Of a DNA stretch of 64,000 nucleotides, positions 54,790 to 63,545 are shown in pieces. Source of the DNA: Kingdonia uniflora (Eukaryota; Streptophyta; Magnoliopsida; Ranunculales; Circaeasteraceae); NCBI GenBank assembly GCA_014058105.1, contig JACGCM010001511.1:2542001-2606000 (forward strand), given 5' to 3'. Positions within the stretch are counted from its first letter, which is position 1. Every line of letters starts with the position of its first letter. Both the position numbers and the translations under genes were made by a program. The notes beneath the pieces were generated by a model. It was not told the DNA's origin. It made no database searches and was given only the letters and a program-made list of their open reading frames with translations.

Positions 54790-55287
54790 TTGGGGGAAGC
54801 GTCCGCTAGAATGAAGAAATGGGCAGATCAGAAGAGGCGACCAGATCATTTTCAAGTCGAAGACCTTGTTCTTATCAAGACCTCCCACCTTCAGCACAGA
54901 AGCGGTAGAGCGCACATAGGCCAAGTACCCAAATATGTTGGTCCGATGTCGATTATTGATAGAATTGGAAAGGTTTCTTTCAAGCTTCAACTGCCACCCC
55001 ATATTTGCTTCACCCATCCAGTATTCTATGCCATCACCCTCAAGCCTGACCACGAAGATAAGGAAGATCCGAGCAGAACTACCGTCAGGCCTCAGATTCC
55101 TCACAAGCAAGTCACCCCAGACCAAGTTCCAGAAAGTGTTCTTGCCGACAGAGTGACTTATGTTGATCCGGACACCAAGGAGGAAGTCTACGAGTACCTA
55201 GTGAAGTGGAAAGACCAGCCAGAAGCAAACACTAGTTGGGATTTTCACCCCTTACTGATCCGACACAGGAAGATCAAAGCTAAATAG
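54790..55287 (+). pseudogene. integrase C terminus and chromodomain of element E
   Basis: A 165-codon open stretch. ARMKKWADQKRRPDHFQVED, then KYVGPMSIIDRIGKVSFKL is the GPY/F module, and HPVFYAITLKPDHEDKEDPS follows. The chromodomain has ESVLADRVTYVDPDTKEEVY and EYLVKWKDQPEANTSWDFH. Chromodomains at this place target chromoviruses to particular chromatin. The stretch itself is intact, but the upstream frame is broken. Confidence 0.85.
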
Positions 55288-55351
55288 GAGAGGAAAGAGA
55301 AGAGGCAAATGTGGAAGACGAAGAAGAAGTCGACGAGGACGTCTCCAAGCT

Positions 55352-55364
55352 AAGTGGGGGAGAG
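55352..55364 (+). other. polypurine tract of element E
   Basis: AAGTGGGGGAGAG directly precedes the 3' LTR. Confidence 0.85.
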
Positions 55365-55774
55365 TGTAACGTCTCAGCGTATCAAGCCTATATTTTGTAA
55401 ATAGAAGCTCTAGGATGTAACAAAGCCTTGTAAAAAGTTTTGTTAATTTCTATAAAGATTAGGTTAGCCTTAAGGGGGAGTACGTTTCGCCTCCAACTTT
55501 GAGCTTTCCTTTTGGCTGTAAGCTATTTACTTAGTAGCTATTATGTAAAGGAAGTGAATCCGATACACCCGAGTTGGAATTAAAGCCTTGTAATGTTGTT
55601 GATAAATGAATGAAAGCTAGTTCGCATTAAATCTTTGTACAGTTGAATGTTGCTTGAATATTATGTGATATTGTTATAAAAGACTATTGAAAAAAGACGA
55701 ATAATTAGGCCTACTTAAGGCACGTGCCTTGAGTGCCGCACGTACCAAACTTGTGTTTCAGCTGGTCCATGACA
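55365..55774 (+). repeat. 3' LTR of element E
   Basis: TGTAACGTCTCAGCG to GGTCCATGACA, 410 bp, homologous to 49547-49957 along its length. Confidence 0.92.
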
Positions 55775-56133
55775 CAAGGATAGTTATTTTGTGTTTCAAT
55801 ACTCTCTCTCCTCAACAATGAGGAGAGAATAAGAAATTTTGGGTAGCCACCCAAGACAACTTTATTACGTGGAATTTTTTCTTAAAACTAAAATCAATAT
55901 GTGGAAAGTGTTTGTAAAAGTTAAAACTCCTCTTACCCAATATATTTATGCCATATCACCTATTAAACTTGTTATTTTGAGAAGTTTGGTTTTCGTGGGT
56001 AATTCAAATCTCATATCCATGTCATACCACTAGCTAAAATTATAGGTAATCTATACTTGATGCTCTTATATGCTTATGGGTCTATTATAGTTATATCAGA
56101 GATACGTGAGTTTCTAAAACTTCTTTGTGGTTC

Positions 56134-56609
56134 TATAAGTAGGGTTAGGGTTTGCTTCAATTAGGGAGAAACCACAGATTTTGAGACGGGGTTGTCAGGG
56201 AAGTCGAGGTGGAAGAGATGATGAGGAGAAGATGATGAGAGGAAGAAGAGGAAACGATTGAAAACTAGTGAGACTAAGAAGGAAGTTAGACCATGGCAGA
56301 ATTTGAAAAGCGATATTTTATTATTGATTTATCAGAGATTGAGTGCTAGTGATTTGATAGTTGGAGCACCGTTATGTTGTACATCATGGTACGAAGCATC
56401 AAAGGATCCTTCTCTGTGAGTTGATATTGTTATTGAATTGTTTTCTTCTCATAAAGGAAATTTTTTTGCATCTTCTCAACTTATCGAGTTCGTCGTCGCT
56501 ATGTCACTTAATCCCTTTACTTGAATATGTATTGGAGAGGATCCGTGGACACTCAATATGGGAAACTCATCTATCATGAACATGTAAAGATGATTTAAGA
56601 AGATCTATC
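56134..56609 (+). pseudogene. F-box gene fragment, copy 4
   Basis: TATAAGTA (56134-56141), a leader with GGGTTTGCTTCAATTAGGG and a GA-rich tract, then ATG at 56293 (ATGGCAGAATTTG). The F-box follows in another frame, as in copy 1, because both share an extra base after the ATG. Stops occur in the F-box (GTGAGTTG at 56416). It is truncated by a probable solo LTR at 56610. Confidence 0.6.
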
Positions 56610-57196
56610 TGTTGAGTCGCAAGTCGTGGAAGCTGAAACTCCAACTTGATTTGGTTTGCAATGAACAAGCAACAAACTAAAGGAATACACAATAGCAAAC
56701 ATATACCAAGTTTAAGGTAGTTTGGGAATTGCCTACGTCCACCGTACAAGAGAGAGAGAGAGTTTATTCAAGATTGAAGGTTACAATCACTTAAAGCAAT
56801 TAGAAGTTTCTCTCAATGATTTCCTCTCAATTGATCTCACCAAGGGTTGCTTAAAAAAAACTAAATGCCCCTTATATACTTGGGGAACTATTTACAATCG
56901 TTCAGATCTTGAGGCAAGTCAAGGGTTCCAAACAAATCTCAAATTTGAGTTTTACCGATGTCTGTTCGAACAGACAAATTGTCTATTCGAACAGACCCAT
57001 TTTATTCGAATAAAAAGCCAAGTCTATTCGAACTATCAAGGTTCAGGGTGGTTATATTCGAATAGACCCAAAGTCTGTTCGAACATACCCAAAGTCTATT
57101 TGAACAAAAAAATAGAGCAAGCCTCACACCATCCTTATGGATATGATCTACTAATATCATGAAGATCATCTTCACAAATGAAAAGTTATTTCAACA
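56610..57196. mobile_element. probable solo LTR (587 bp) with palindromic TTCGAA motifs
   Basis: Begins TGTTGAG and ends TTTCAACA, the inverted TGTTGA/TCAACA ends expected of an LTR. A minus-strand TATATAA lies near 56875. No clear 5-bp target duplication is found, which lowers confidence. Six copies of the palindromic motif GTCTGTTCGAACAGAC lie within 56960-57105. Confidence 0.5.
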
Positions 57197-57374
57197 TTTT
57201 TTATCAATATCAAAATGATATTTGAAGTTTAACATTTTGTACTCGTTTTTAGATGTCCATTTTATTAAAAGAAAAGTAATCCATTACGATGTTGGAATGT
57301 TGGAATGACCTAAGAATTTCTAGATATGATCTCAATGGTATAAATATCATATTCATAAAGAAGAAGGTTCTTAA

Positions 57375-58124
57375 TGTAATAGCCTAATTTTGGGATTCGG
57401 ACTTTGCCTTTACACCAGATGTGTTTAGAATGCTCAAGAACGGTAAGTAGTAGTTAATAAGATGATTTAGCGTAGAAAATCTTTGAATATGTTAAAAACT
57501 ACGACCTCTCTTGAGGATTTTGAGAAAAAAAATGATATTATTGAGATATCTAGTTTATTACAATGAGTGTTCTGAGTATCTAGAATGTTAGAGTGGGAAA
57601 TCCCCTCTATGTCCCCATCTTGAATTCTTTGGTCCTATTTATAGGTCTTATAATATGACCGTTTGACGACCATTAAGATTCTTAATGATGGACATTGCAA
57701 AATATAAGCTTAATATTCTTTGACCAGATTGTATAACGGGCTGACTCTGCTTGTTCTTGTAATGACTTTATTGATGATGTTGTGTCCGTTGACTCGAACT
57801 GTTGATGTAGAGGTCAAATAGTGATAACTTAAACTTAGGGATACTGAATATATCTTCAGTAATGCTTCATTTATGTTGATGAGTTCAAGGATGAGGTATG
57901 AGTCCGAGATGCGAAATAAGCTTATTAAAAGACGACTCTCAACCAAGAACGCGAGTAGTATCATGAGCGAGTGGTGTTGGTTAAGAAACTTATGTTTTTC
58001 CTTACGTTTCTGTCTTGATTTTGATCATGTTACAAATGTGCCACGTACTCTGTTGATGAGGTCAAAAGTTTGTATGTAGTTCAAAGATGAAGCATGAGTT
58101 CGAGATGTGGAATAAGCCGCTACA
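57375..58124 (-). repeat. 3' LTR of element C
   Basis: On the minus strand TGTAGCGGC to GGCTATTACA, with the TATA box CTATAAATAG at 57635-57644. About 750 bp. Confidence 0.88.
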
Positions 58125-58355
58125 ACCGCCCCCTCTCAGCCAACAGTACGAGAGACCTTGTGGGCGAGTTGTATTGGTTGAGAAGTGTCACCAATACTAC
58201 AATTAATATATGGGAATCATTTCCAGCGTTAATTGATGAATTTTTGTTGGTGTCTCTTTGGTTTTCTAGCACCAATGGTTCTAGTTAATATTGTTTGTAT
58301 GGGAAATCCTTCTGATGTTGGGAATTTAAAGAGTCGTTCTAAATACTGACCATAG

Positions 58356-58362
58356 TATAAAA
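58356..58362 (+). promoter_or_regulatory. TATA box of the small antisense gene in C
   Basis: TATAAAA, 108 bases upstream of the ATG at 58464, in the same place as TATAAAG in B1 and TATAAGTA in B2. Confidence 0.6.
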
Positions 58363-58463
58363 GGAATTTTGAGGTGAGTGTGATAAACCAAGTCTTCTTC
58401 TCTAAACTATTTTCTTCTTTGTGTTTTTGTTTTTGTATTTGAAAACTTTGAACTGTTGAGAGT

Positions 58464-58805
58464 ATGGTGACTACTAGGAACCAATCTCGGGAGTCTAGGA
58501 TTCATAGAAAAATGGAGGAATTACGTATCCGGTACTTTGGATACCAACCTCTACATCCGCCAACACTTATTCCTGTGTCACCTACCTACCACCGCATGTC
58601 CTACTATGAAGAAGTGATGGAGGCGGGGGATGATTATTATCAGATGGTGCGGTTCCACTATCTGTTGACATCTGAGGCGGAGTGCCAAAATGGGCTTCGA
58701 TTGCTGGCGGAGGAGGCTGTTACAATTAAAGATGAAGTGGCAGGCGTTCGTCAGAGGGAGTCTTGCCGATATCCTGCTAGTGAGTGGGTCCTTTATAAGA
58801 AATAG
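58464..58805 (+). CDS. small antisense gene of Tat element C (intact, 113 codons), function unknown
   Basis: An intact frame from ATG to TAG on the strand opposite to the element's gag-pol, about 340 bases from the 3' LTR. The N terminus is basic (MVTTRNQSRESRIHRKMEEL). The middle is Pro/Tyr-rich (SPTYHRMSYYEEVMEAGDDY). Next comes an aromatic and acidic helix-like stretch (MVRFHYLLTSEAECQNGLRL, LAEEAVTIKDEVAG), and the end is RYPASEWVLYKK. The A copy preserves most residues despite one stop, which argues for past selection on the protein. No signal peptide, membrane segment or known domain is seen. B carries an analogous, strongly diverged frame at the same place. Its own TATA box suggests it is transcribed separately. 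It might be a regulator of the element, but that is a guess. Confidence 0.65.
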   Translation: MVTTRNQSRESRIHRKMEELRIRYFGYQPLHPPTLIPVSPTYHRMSYYEEVMEAGDDYYQMVRFHYLLTSEAECQNGLRLLAEEAVTIKDEVAGVRQRESCRYPASEWVLYKK

Positions 58806-59294
58806 GACCTTCCGTCTGTCTTTAGCAAGCGGGGGTTATGGTGGAAGAGGTGGCGATGATGGAGGAGGTCATTTTCTTCCATGGACCATAGAGATTAGCC
58901 ATGAAGAAGATCTTTCATCTGTGATTTTAAGTTCTAACTGTTTCCGGGACCTTACAGCATGGGATCAGAGTTTGAAAGTTGTTTCAATTTTCATCTTCCT
59001 CCCTATGGTATGCTGAAAAGCAATTTGAACTATAACTTTGTAAAGTAATATGTTGTAAAGTAATCTGTTGGATATTCTGACAATGAGTTTGGAACATTTG
59101 CTTATCTGTAAAGTATACTGTAAGAGAAATCTTTGAACTATATTGAAATGTCTTCATTACGGTATTTTGACTCTTTGTATCGAACTTGTTTGTGCAGTTT
59201 TCTGTTGGAAAGGAGTCTGCAAATATGTGTTAGTTTATCATAAGGTATGATGAGGAAAATCGAGTTGTAAGGATTGTAATTAGTAAATGGTAGT

Positions 59295-59916
59295 TGTAGG
59301 GGCCTATCCCTCGATCTCACCTAAAATCGAGTTGTCGCCAGTTTGAATTACCTCCATCTCAGACTCACGCATTTTTTACATAACTTCTCCAGTCAACATT
59401 CCAACCTACTCCACTAACTGGTGAAGAACGTGGGTCGAGCTTCAAACTGAAAAGTCTTATCCAATCAAAGACACATGTCTCTTACGAACTCGTCAATTAC
59501 TCAGTCAACCACCACTAACCACATTGTTCAGAAAACATGCTCCATAATGATGAAGAGTTGCGGAGAAGACCTATATAAAGAAAAAGTTCCAGAAGAGACA
59601 TGGACTAAAAAAATTAAACAAGGGATCATCAAGAGACTACTTGTTCTAGATTCTCAGAAACATTCAAACTTCTTAGTTACAAGGTTCAAACATTTCTATA
59701 TCTAGAGATCCCTTGTAATAAGATATCCGTCTCAAGCAATAAAGATACATTTACAAAAATTCTCCACTCGAGGTCATGGTTTTTTACCTATTCATATGTT
59801 TTCCACACTAAAATCACCTGTGTCATTTCTAATTTTCCATTAGAATATTGTCACAGGTTCATTGGTGTGATAGCGAATTCCAAGCCATTTTGAGCTTACG
59901 GGATTTGGCCATTACA
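59295..59916 (+). repeat. 5' LTR of element D
   Basis: TGTAGGGGCC to GGCCATTACA, 622 bp. TATATAAA is at 59572-59579 and AATAAA at 59738-59743, consistent with a U3-R-U5 layout. Confidence 0.88.
59572..59579 (+). promoter_or_regulatory. TATA box in the LTR of D
   Basis: TATATAAA in the context GACCTATATAAAG. The poly(A) signal AATAAA follows 159 bases downstream. Confidence 0.7.
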
Positions 59917-59934
59917 TTTGGTACCGTCTGTGGG
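59917..59934 (+). other. primer-binding site region of element D
   Basis: TTTGGTACCGTCTGTGGG follows the LTR directly, the typical Tat-lineage sequence at this place. Confidence 0.85.
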
Positions 59935-59987
59935 AAAATTGCATTTCCACGATATCTTAAGGCATTCTTTCACTACAGTTTTCAATC

Positions 59988-61330
59988 ATGGTTACTTCCA
60001 GACGACTGGCTACAGGCACCCAACTCGAAGTTTTAATGGAGCCGGCTCCATTAAACGCGCATGCTCGAACTTCAGTTAACTAAGGATCGGGAACTCCGTG
60101 AGAAAGAGCTCGACACAGAACGACATGCTCGTTTGACAGTGCTCAAACGATACGAAGACCAGATAAAACCAATACAGACTGCCCTAAAGGCTCTGCAAAA
60201 TACTCAGCATGCTCCTCCAACAAGAGGCCACGATCAGTTGCTAGAGACCTCTCATGTTTTAGTAAGGGAAAGATTGGGACCTCGAGGAGTTGCCAATAAA
60301 GCTATTTCCATGAATCTCCAGCACAAACCACTGCCCTCCATACATTTGGGGGGTGAAGTTCAGTTTGAAGCCAGTCGAGTTTACCAAATTTCCGTCCGTT
60401 AGGAGGAAGAACAACGACCTCAACATCAAGTTCTAGCATGAGATCGCTTGAGTGAAGGAACTGGTACTCATCATCCACTACCTGCTCGTCCAACGATTCA
60501 ACCAACACGTCATTACGTTGCGAAAGAGCATATGGACCAACGAATTAAAGAGTTGATCGAAGCACAAGTTCTGGGTACTGCCGGCGACATCACAAAATTA
60601 GAAGGAAGTCTGATTGACAAAGAACTATTCGATATGGAGATACCGAAAGGTTTCCATACTCCAAAACTTTATAAATACAAAGGTACCGACCCGAAGGAAC
60701 ACATTCAACAGTGCCGTGATTCATTGGAGTTGTACTCCAATCTCAACCACATCCTCTGCCGTCTGTTCGCCTTAAGTTTCCTGGTGGAACCACTACGATG
60801 GTTCCACTCTCTCCTTGAGGACTACCTATATACATTTGACCAGCTGCAAAAACAGTTCATCAAGACATATGCTTACAACAGGGACAAAGAGAAGAATTTG
60901 TATTCTCTTATCAGTCCCAAACAGTTACACGGAGAGAAGCTTGAGGCTTTTGTGAAGAAATTTTTAGAGCTCGCGTGTAAAGTGGATAACCTCGATCATA
61001 AAATAGTTGTTACTACTTTTGCCAATGCGTTCTAGCTCGACTGCAAGGCCAAAAAACACCTTTTCCTCAATAAACCTGCAACCTTGAAGGATATGATCAC
61101 CAAGGTCAATAGTTACGTAAACCTGGAGAGGATGATGTTTGAGCGACAAAAATCTACTAAATTTGTCCTCTCCACCAAAGGTCCATCTACAGATCGAAGC
61201 ACTGAACCAAAGGAGGAACAGGGAGATCAGAAGCGCACCAAGGGCAACAATGGCTACCCTCGAAAAGGCAGTCCGCCGAACAAACCCATCCTCCCAAAGA
61301 TGAATGTCCGAATTTCCATAATTTTCTGCC
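59988..61330 (+). pseudogene. gag of element D
   Basis: The ATG at 59988 gives MVTSRRLATGTQLEVLMEPA, then a stop. A coiled-coil segment (ELREKELDTERHARLTVLKR, 60061 onwards) follows. The gag core in 60448-61035 has KLYKYKGTDPKEHIQQCRDS, then EPLRWFHSLLEDYLYTFDQL and GEKLEAFVKKFLELACKVDN. One stop at 61033 separates a basic tail. It has fewer breaks than gag of A. Confidence 0.82.
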
Positions 61331-61334
61331 ACTT

Positions 61335-62156
61335 TTGAAGGAGAAGCTCTACCGCGTCTCTCAACCACTGGAACTAATCGATAGTCGGCCATATTACCTG
61401 CATCATAAGGTAAACCATTATTTTACTGACAATTGCTCTACTTTACAGAGGTTGCTCGAGTACATTTTTAAAGAGGGACGGATGTTCGAATATATTGTCG
61501 ACCTAGAATCATACAAAGATGGCATCTATAAGAAGCAGCTTGAAGTTATTCAAGTCAATGATCAAGCTGCGGAGAAGCATCTTTACCATATGCACCACAG
61601 CAACATGATCGAAATCAATCTGATCACCAATTCTAACAGATCCAAGTGCATGAGACTATCAAAATGTTGCGATCTCATACCTCAAGACAAAGAAGCCAAG
61701 CTTCTTTCAGAGTCGAGCAATCGCCGGCTTGGGATTTCCTTCAAAGATTGCGATACTAGCCATGCCAAATTTCTACATCATGATGCGTTAGTAATAATGC
61801 TCAAAATGAAAATTTTGTCATGCACACCGATGATGATCGATACTGGAAGCGGTATTGAGATTCTATTTCAGAGTACTATCGACCAAATGGGTTTGGCCGA
61901 CCAAGTTAATCAGAACGACACCGATATCAGTGGGTTCAATGGTTCTAGAGAAGAACGAGTAGACAAGATCATCTTATCTATCACTGCAGGTCCAGCCACC
62001 ATCGACGCCATCTTCTATATCATCAACGCCAAATCTCATTATCTCAGAATTATGGGTCGTTGCTGGATTCACAACATGGAAGCAATCGCTTCTACCTATC
62101 ATCAGGCACTCCAATTCAAACACGGCAATGGTATTTATGATATCAGGGGTAGTTAG
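61335..62156 (+). pseudogene. gag C-terminal linker and retropepsin of element D
   Basis: A 273-codon open stretch. Early on, YYLHHKVNHYFTDNCSTLQR corresponds to the knuckle-like CxFHxxxGHxTxxC block of Tat proteins, with its first Cys replaced. RLGISFKDCDTSHAKFLHHD leads to MIDTGSGIEILFQSTIDQMG with an intact Asp-Thr-Gly. YIINAKSHYLRIMGRCWIHN is the second conserved block. Confidence 0.8.
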
Positions 62157-62517
62157 AAGCTCTTTCAAACTTGTGAAGATACCGTCTCTGTTATCCTAGA
62201 TACTTCTGACAAATTTACTACATAGCAATTACAGGAAGCTGATCACCTCAACGATTAACCTTCCATGGAGGAGCCCATAAAATATATCAACATTGATGGA
62301 CCTAGTAGAGGTACTTTCATTGGTACTAAGCTGGTTCAGAACGAAAAAAGATGCTCTCATTCAGTTCTTGCAACTAAATTAAGACGTTTTTGCGCGGTCT
62401 TTCGAAAAAATGCCTAGGGTCGATCCGACCATGGCATGTCACAGGTTGGCCATCAATATCAACACCACAGTAGTCAAATAGAAACAACGACGACTGTCAC
62501 CTCATCTTCGAGATGTA

Positions 62518-63115
62518 GTGAACACCGAGATTGAGAAGTTGATCAAAGTGGGATTCATTCGAGAAGCCAAATATCCAGACTGGATGTCCAATATTGTCAC
62601 TGTCCCAAAGAAGAGCGGAAAAGTCCGAGTTTGCGTAGATTTTACCGATATGAACAAACATACTCCAAAAGATAGTTTCCCTCTTCCCAATATTTATCAG
62701 ATCCTTGATTCTACAGCAGGCCATGACCTCCTATCTATGATGGATGCTACTTTGGGATACAATCAGATTCCACTTTTGGAAGAAGATCGAGAAAAGATAA
62801 CTTTCATCACTGAAATAGGTCTTTATTGTTACAAAGTCATGCCCTTCGGACTCAAAAACGCAGGTGCCACATATCAACGGTTGATGATTACTATGTTCAA
62901 AGCACATCTAGGGAAAGCTGTTGAAGTCTACATCGACAATCTCTTGTGTAAGAGCGTACAGTCAGTCAATCATATCTCAGATCTTAACACTATATTCAAC
63001 ATTCTTCGATCTTATAGGATGCATCTCAACCCTGATAAGTATCAATTCGGGGTACATTCTGGCCAATTTCTAGGCCACCTCATAAGCATGAAGGAGATTG
63101 GGGCCAATCCATATG
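62518..63115 (+). pseudogene. reverse transcriptase of element D, catalytic Asp replaced
   Basis: Conserved order: EIEKLIKVGFIREAKYPDWM, VPKKSGKVRVCVDFTDMNKH, LLSMMDATLGYNQIPL, YCYKVMPFGLKNAGATYQRL, then VEVYIDNLLCKS. The YxDD motif reads Tyr-Ile-Asp-Asn (62929-62940), so the enzyme would be inactive. The RT thumb and first RNase H are missing: after QFLGHLISMKEIGANPYGLQ the sequence runs straight into the second RNase H. Confidence 0.88.
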
Positions 63116-63119
63116 GGTT

Positions 63120-63470
63120 ACAACAAAAGGGTAGAAAGTTCTTATGGATGGATCAGCCAGACCCGCAGGGTCAGGAATCGGAATCGTATTCTTCCAATGA
63201 CAGAATTGAGAAATCTATCATCTTAGATTTTGAGGCCTCAAATAATGTCAGTGAATATGAAGTTCTCATTCATGGACTCGACCTCGCTCTCGAGCTCAAT
63301 GTTCCTGAACTCTCAGTCTGCATAGATTCACTACTCATCGTCCACCATTACTTTGAGCAATATAAGAAGAATGGAAAGATGATCGAGTACGTAACCCTCG
63401 TTATAGATATGATGAGCAAGTTTGCGAAAGCAAATCTCGATTATCTTCCTCGATATCTCCAGATCAAAAT
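63120..63470 (+). pseudogene. second (archaeal-like) RNase H of element D
   Basis: A shifted version of DGPAGSGIGIV-type sequence (63150-63190) leads to SNDRIEKSIILDFEASNNVS, EYEVLIHGLDLALELNVPEL and SVCIDSLLIVHHYFEQYK. The alignment with A shows that the first RNase H and connection were removed by one deletion. Confidence 0.8.
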
Positions 63471-63478
63471 CATTTGAA

Positions 63479-63524
63479 CCCCCAGCATTGATCGCATTTC
63501 TGTATACAAGATCAATACTGGGGG
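63479..63524. other. 15-bp inverted repeat in the RNase H-integrase linker of D
   Basis: Arms CCCCCAGCATTGATC (63479-63493) and GATCAATACTGGGGG (63510-63524), one mismatch, 16-base loop. The same pair occurs in A and in weaker form in B. Confidence 0.65.
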
Positions 63525-63545
63525 CGATAAAAGGGGAGACGACGA

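Larger units (their letters stand above)
49547..55774 (+). mobile_element. chromovirus-type Ty3/gypsy LTR retrotransposon E
   Basis: LTRs 49547-49957 and 55365-55774 with flanks TAAGG and CAAGG (49542-49546, 55775-55779; one mismatch). A primer site complementary to initiator tRNA-Met, a purine tract and the order gag, protease, RT, RNase H, integrase, chromodomain define a chromovirus. By eye the LTRs differ at about one base in nine over the first 220 bases. Frames are broken throughout. A 683-bp hAT element sits in gag. Confidence 0.92.
49470..56065. mobile_element. Tourist-like MITE split by element E
   Basis: Ends GAGCATCTAGTGTAGTCTCC (49470) and the complement GAGCATCAAGTATAGATTACC (56065) are flanked by TTA on both sides (49467-49469 and 56066-56068). 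Removing E (49547-55774) leaves a 368-bp element. Same end type as 1278-2558 and 28454-28877. Confidence 0.75.
57375..59294 (-). mobile_element. Tat element C, 3' end (same family as A), truncated by element D
   Basis: The LTR (57375-58124) and about 1170 bases of internal sequence align with element A from 7756 to about 9620. Element D is inserted at 59294/59295, at the sequence GGTAGT that A shows intact at 9610-9615. No gag-pol of C is in the window. It could continue beyond D. Confidence 0.85.

Noticed and set aside
54140..55125. Minus-strand frames of 114 and 151 codons
   Set aside because: They mirror the integrase and chromodomain of element E.
57375..58124. Solo LTR interpretation of the LTR of C
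   Set aside because: About 1170 bases of internal sequence matching element A follow it, so it is a truncated element and not a solo LTR.
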